From positions 3,831,075-3,895,074 of the forward strand of contig OX104119.1 of NCBI GenBank assembly GCA_944474755.1: DNA of 64,000 bases, in the 5' to 3' direction. The notes under the pieces were generated by a model. It was given only the letters and a program-made list of their open reading frames with translations, was not told where the DNA came from and did not search any database. The stretch comes from Limnoperna fortunei. Taxonomy: Eukaryota; Mollusca; Bivalvia; Mytilida; Modiolidae. This document shows positions 61,271-64,000 of the stretch, piece after piece (position 1 is the first letter of the stretch; every line of letters begins with the position of its first letter). Made by a program: the position numbers and the translations under genes.

Positions 61271-61381
61271 CTTCCTTCCGGCAAAAGTCAGAAATAGTTT
61301 ACGAAAACATCACTGAGGGCCAAGTGCTTATAGCAGGAAAATTGGAAAGTGTTTCTTATTCTCACAAATACATGATATGTA

Positions 61382-61387
61382 AATAAA
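61382..61387 (+). promoter_or_regulatory. Candidate poly(A) signal AATAAA after copy 1
   Basis: AATAAA within TGTAAATAAAGGTCCC. In the duplicate 521 bp downstream the corresponding hexamer is AATAAG (61,903-61,908). Confidence 0.45.
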
Positions 61388-61539
61388 GGTCCCATGCATT
61401 ATGGCAAATACTGCAAAATCTGATCGACCATAATTTGTTTCAAAACAAATTTTAATCAATATTACCTGATACTGTATCTTTCAACAAGCACAGCAACATA
61501 TACATCCCATACGTCAGCGTTGGTACAATACGTCTTAAA

Positions 61540-61791
61540 ATGGATAATAAGTTTTTTGACAAGTTTACATGTAGAATTACAAAAGTTGGTGATAGTCAAT
61601 ATATGATCTCCAATATGTTAACAGGAAAACCTTACAGAATGGAAGAACCGCCCGGGAATATAATTAAACCATTTCCTCAGCATGATTGCTTTACCACAAA
61701 TACGTTCATTTGTTTTGAGAAATTTGCTCCTGTGACAGAAATGCAGACAACATGTAGTTTGATACGTAAGATAACACTTGAATCAGTGTGA
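61540..61791 (+). pseudogene. Duplicate of the third coding segment (copy 2)
   Basis: 83 codons from ATG 61,540, identical in DNA to 61,019-61,270. It lacks the upstream 26 codons and the splice acceptor of copy 1, because the repeat boundary (61,524) lies just upstream of the ATG. It is therefore probably an untranslated passenger, or an alternative terminal exon only if another acceptor upstream is used. Confidence 0.7.
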
Positions 61792-62044
61792 CTTCCTTCC
61801 GGCAAAAGTCAGAAATAGTTTACGAAAACATCACTGAGGGCCAAGTGCTTATAGCAGGAAAATTGGAAAGTGTTTCTTATTCTCACAAATACATGATATG
61901 TAAATAAGGGTCCCATGCATTATGGCAAATACTGCAAAATCTGATCGACCATAATTTGTTTCAAAACAAATTTTAATCAATATTACCTGATACTGTATCT
62001 TTCAACAAGCACAGCAACATATACATCCCATACGTCAGCGTTGG

Positions 62045-63221
62045 TACAAAACAATGCACGAATGAACAATTTACCACACGAAAAAACAAAGAGTTCTTTT
62101 AAAGGTTTAAAATTCAATCGAGCATACAGCCAAATGTCATTGATTTGATTCATTTTAAAATAAACGGTATTATTCATCAGATTTGTTGACTGATCCAATG
62201 AACTAATGAACTGATTAACTAATTATTTATGATGTGTTTTACGTTTTGTTCTGTTGAGTGCTTTCTATGCATTTTTGTTACAGATAACTGTTGTATTTGA
62301 TTGATTAAATTTATTGTATTATTACTTTTTTCAATGTTATTGTATCTGCAATTAACAAGGTTTTAATGATTTTGCAATTGATTTTTATTTTATGTTAAAA
62401 CCTTTGTATCATTATTTTTAACCTTATATGTATATAATTCCATTTTGTTGTCTTTTTGAACAATTCCTAATACTCTTTGTTTTTATGACTGGCATGCTCT
62501 TTTAAAACACATTTGATTTAAATTAAAAGGGCACATTCAAATTGCATAATTTGTAATGATTACCCATGTTACTATTACATTCATTATTTTCGATTTACAT
62601 TTTAATCATAAATAAAATACTTTACAGTGCTAACTTAAAATAAATACACATTGAGTTTCTTTTTTTCCTATTTTCTTTTTGGAATCATGCCTCATCTAAC
62701 AAATTTAGTTATGTGATGATAATAAAGAAATAATGTTTTTATTAAAATCTTGGCAGGCACGAAATCCCATGAACTGTTGTATTTTTTATTTGCATATGTA
62801 ACTGTGTTGTTACAGTACTTGATTCTATGACTTTCCTAAAAGCTGTTGATTTTTAATATTGTTGTATATTTATGGAATAGTTTAAATTCTGTTTTGAAAT
62901 ATTTGGTGGATTTCTGTTACAACTAATTAATTGCATGTTTGGTTTAAGGCCAGCGAACAAGATTTCAGTTATATATTCTGGACGAGAAGTTTAAAAAACA
63001 ATAAATCTACAGTGAACACATAGGGTTTACACACAGGTATAATAATTTGACTAGCAGTGAAAAAGAACGGACCGATTTGAAAGAGGGAGAATGTAACTAT
63101 TTGTAGCGGATATAATGAGCTGCACTTTTTTCGAAATCAACAAAGGTGTCTTTATTGTGAATAGTGAGTGGTACTTCCCCCAAAACGTATACTCTAACGT
63201 AAAAATTTCTTGCCTTGAAGA
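62045..63221. other. Gene-free AT-rich region
   Basis: No coding features. AATAAA motifs occur (e.g. 62,611-62,616) but are expected by chance at this composition. Confidence 0.45.
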
Positions 63222-63400
63222 TGGGGCCTCGGTGGCCAAGTGGTTACGGTAGTTAGTCAACTATTATAGTCTGTCAACACTGAGGATGCGAGTTCTAGTC
63301 TCACTGCGGACAAGGTGTGATCAACTCGAATCTTAATTGACAAGGACTGCCAGAAGCTCTTGGATATTATCGGTAACACATAGACCAACCGTAAACTCAG
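63222..63400 (+). repeat. tRNA-derived SINE copy
   Basis: GGGGCCTCGGTGGCCAAGTG with GTTACGG (A-box) is followed by GATGCGAGTTCTAGTCTC (diverged B-box), GTGTGATCAACTCGAATCTT and a body with AATTGACAAGGACTGCCAG. The best A-box in the window; the fold beyond the head is not a complete tRNA. Confidence 0.8.
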
Positions 63401-63844
63401 TTGTCTACAAAACTACAACACGAACCAGGCTGACCCCAGTAAACCCGTATCATAATGAGAAAGTTTGAAGTTTGAAATGTTTCTAATTTTAAAACATTAA
63501 ATTTAGAATCAAATCAAATAAAAGAATATTTCAGCTACAAACTAAAAATCGATCGGAAACGGAATAGACCAACCGTAGCATTGATTGCCACTGATAACAG
63601 TATGCAGTATTGGATGGAGATTAGGCATTTTGCAGCAGAAATGAGCCTCCTTTTATCTAATTCTATAAAAGAAGTTGGTACCCAGTAATAAGTGCGGCAC
63701 TCTCCAAACACACCACCTACTATGGTTCATGGACATGCTGTCAATATTATGACCTGAGAATCTCCCAACAAACATGGCAAATGTGATGGTTGAACACTGG
63801 GAACCCTCGCAGTATTTTCCCAAATTAGTATTTATGTTGTCAAC

Positions 63845-63935
63845 TGCATAGTAATAAGCATTAGACCTGTTAATGTGGTAAATTGTATTGTATGGTTATA
63901 TGATCAATCGTATGGTAATCAGTATTAGGCCTACA
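63845..63935 (-). repeat. Orphan inverted units of the 39-bp minisatellite
   Basis: GTATGGTAATCAGTATTAGG at ~63,910-63,929 is the complement of the 39-bp unit's CCTAATACTGATTACCATAC. A second diverged unit upstream reads GCATAGTAATAAGCATTAGA then CCTGTTAATGTGGT. Two to three units, more than 51 kb from the main array and in opposite orientation. Confidence 0.8.
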
Positions 63936-64000
63936 TGCATAACACTTACTCACTGAACCTCGTGCCAACATGTCACAATATAGTCACCTTACCGACACCT

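Larger units (their letters stand above)
61003..62044. repeat. 521-bp tandem duplication, two copies
   Basis: The copies are 61,003-61,523 and 61,524-62,044, starting TACAATACGTCTTAAAATGG and ending CATACGTCAGCGTTGG. Reading both by eye I find a single difference: AATAAAGG in copy 1 and AATAAGGG in copy 2. That level of identity means a very recent duplication or a recent correction event. Confidence 0.96.

Noticed and set aside
63222..63300. Genuine tRNA gene (GGCCTCGGTGGCCAAGTGG start)
   Set aside because: The A-box is good but the B-box is diverged and the acceptor-stem partner is missing; the downstream sequence is the SINE body.

Overview
This is an AT-rich stretch of animal nuclear DNA, most likely from a bivalve mollusc. 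The case rests on four things: long tandem arrays with sparse genes, GT-AG intron signals, a B-box plus beta-propeller (TRIM/NHL-like) exon of a kind greatly expanded in bivalves, and dispersed repeats familiar from bivalve genomes (tRNA-headed SINEs, Tc1/mariner, jockey/CR1-like LINEs, and blocks ending in runs of GGAC or GTCC). The species cannot be read from the sequence. There are no bacterial-type operons, no CRISPR array, no rRNA and no complete tRNA.

Layout. (1) 1-12.3 kb holds four tandem arrays with units of 32, 121, 25 and 39 bp. They surround one intronless TRIM-like exon (2672-3542), and the 121-bp unit contains the last ~50 bp of that gene. (2) 13.07-14.97 kb is a degenerate DNA transposon with long terminal inverted repeats, an 8-bp target-site duplication and a broken transposase. 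(3) 15-24 kb is largely gene-free, with SINE pieces, a 21-bp array of TATAAAG-bearing units and bivalve-type dispersed repeats. (4) 24.1-27.0 kb is a transposon graveyard: a small mixed-orientation array, two LINE reverse-transcriptase remnants on the minus strand and a Tc1/mariner pseudogene on the plus strand. (5) About 28.8-40.7 kb is one large foldback-like structure. Its arms are inverted arrays of a ~197-bp subrepeat, about 4 copies on the left and about 18 on the right, and the right arm carries three 986-bp higher-order units. (6) 41-59.9 kb is mostly non-coding, with a Tc1-like remnant, a probable two-exon gene start near 43.1-43.7 kb, a MITE with long inverted repeats (49.68-50.70 kb), an orphan 147-codon ORF at 52.3 kb and a degenerate ~150-180-bp satellite. 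(7) 59.95-62.04 kb holds the best novel gene candidate: a helical N-terminal exon followed by one or two further coding segments, the last duplicated exactly in a 521-bp tandem repeat. The only difference I saw between the copies changes a canonical poly(A) signal.

The genes do not form a pathway. The dominant biology is repeat expansion and transposon turnover acting on and around a few fast-evolving genes. Most long open frames in the first 12 kb, and those at 20 kb, are artefacts of repeat units whose length is a multiple of three. All homology statements are by eye from family knowledge; no search was run.
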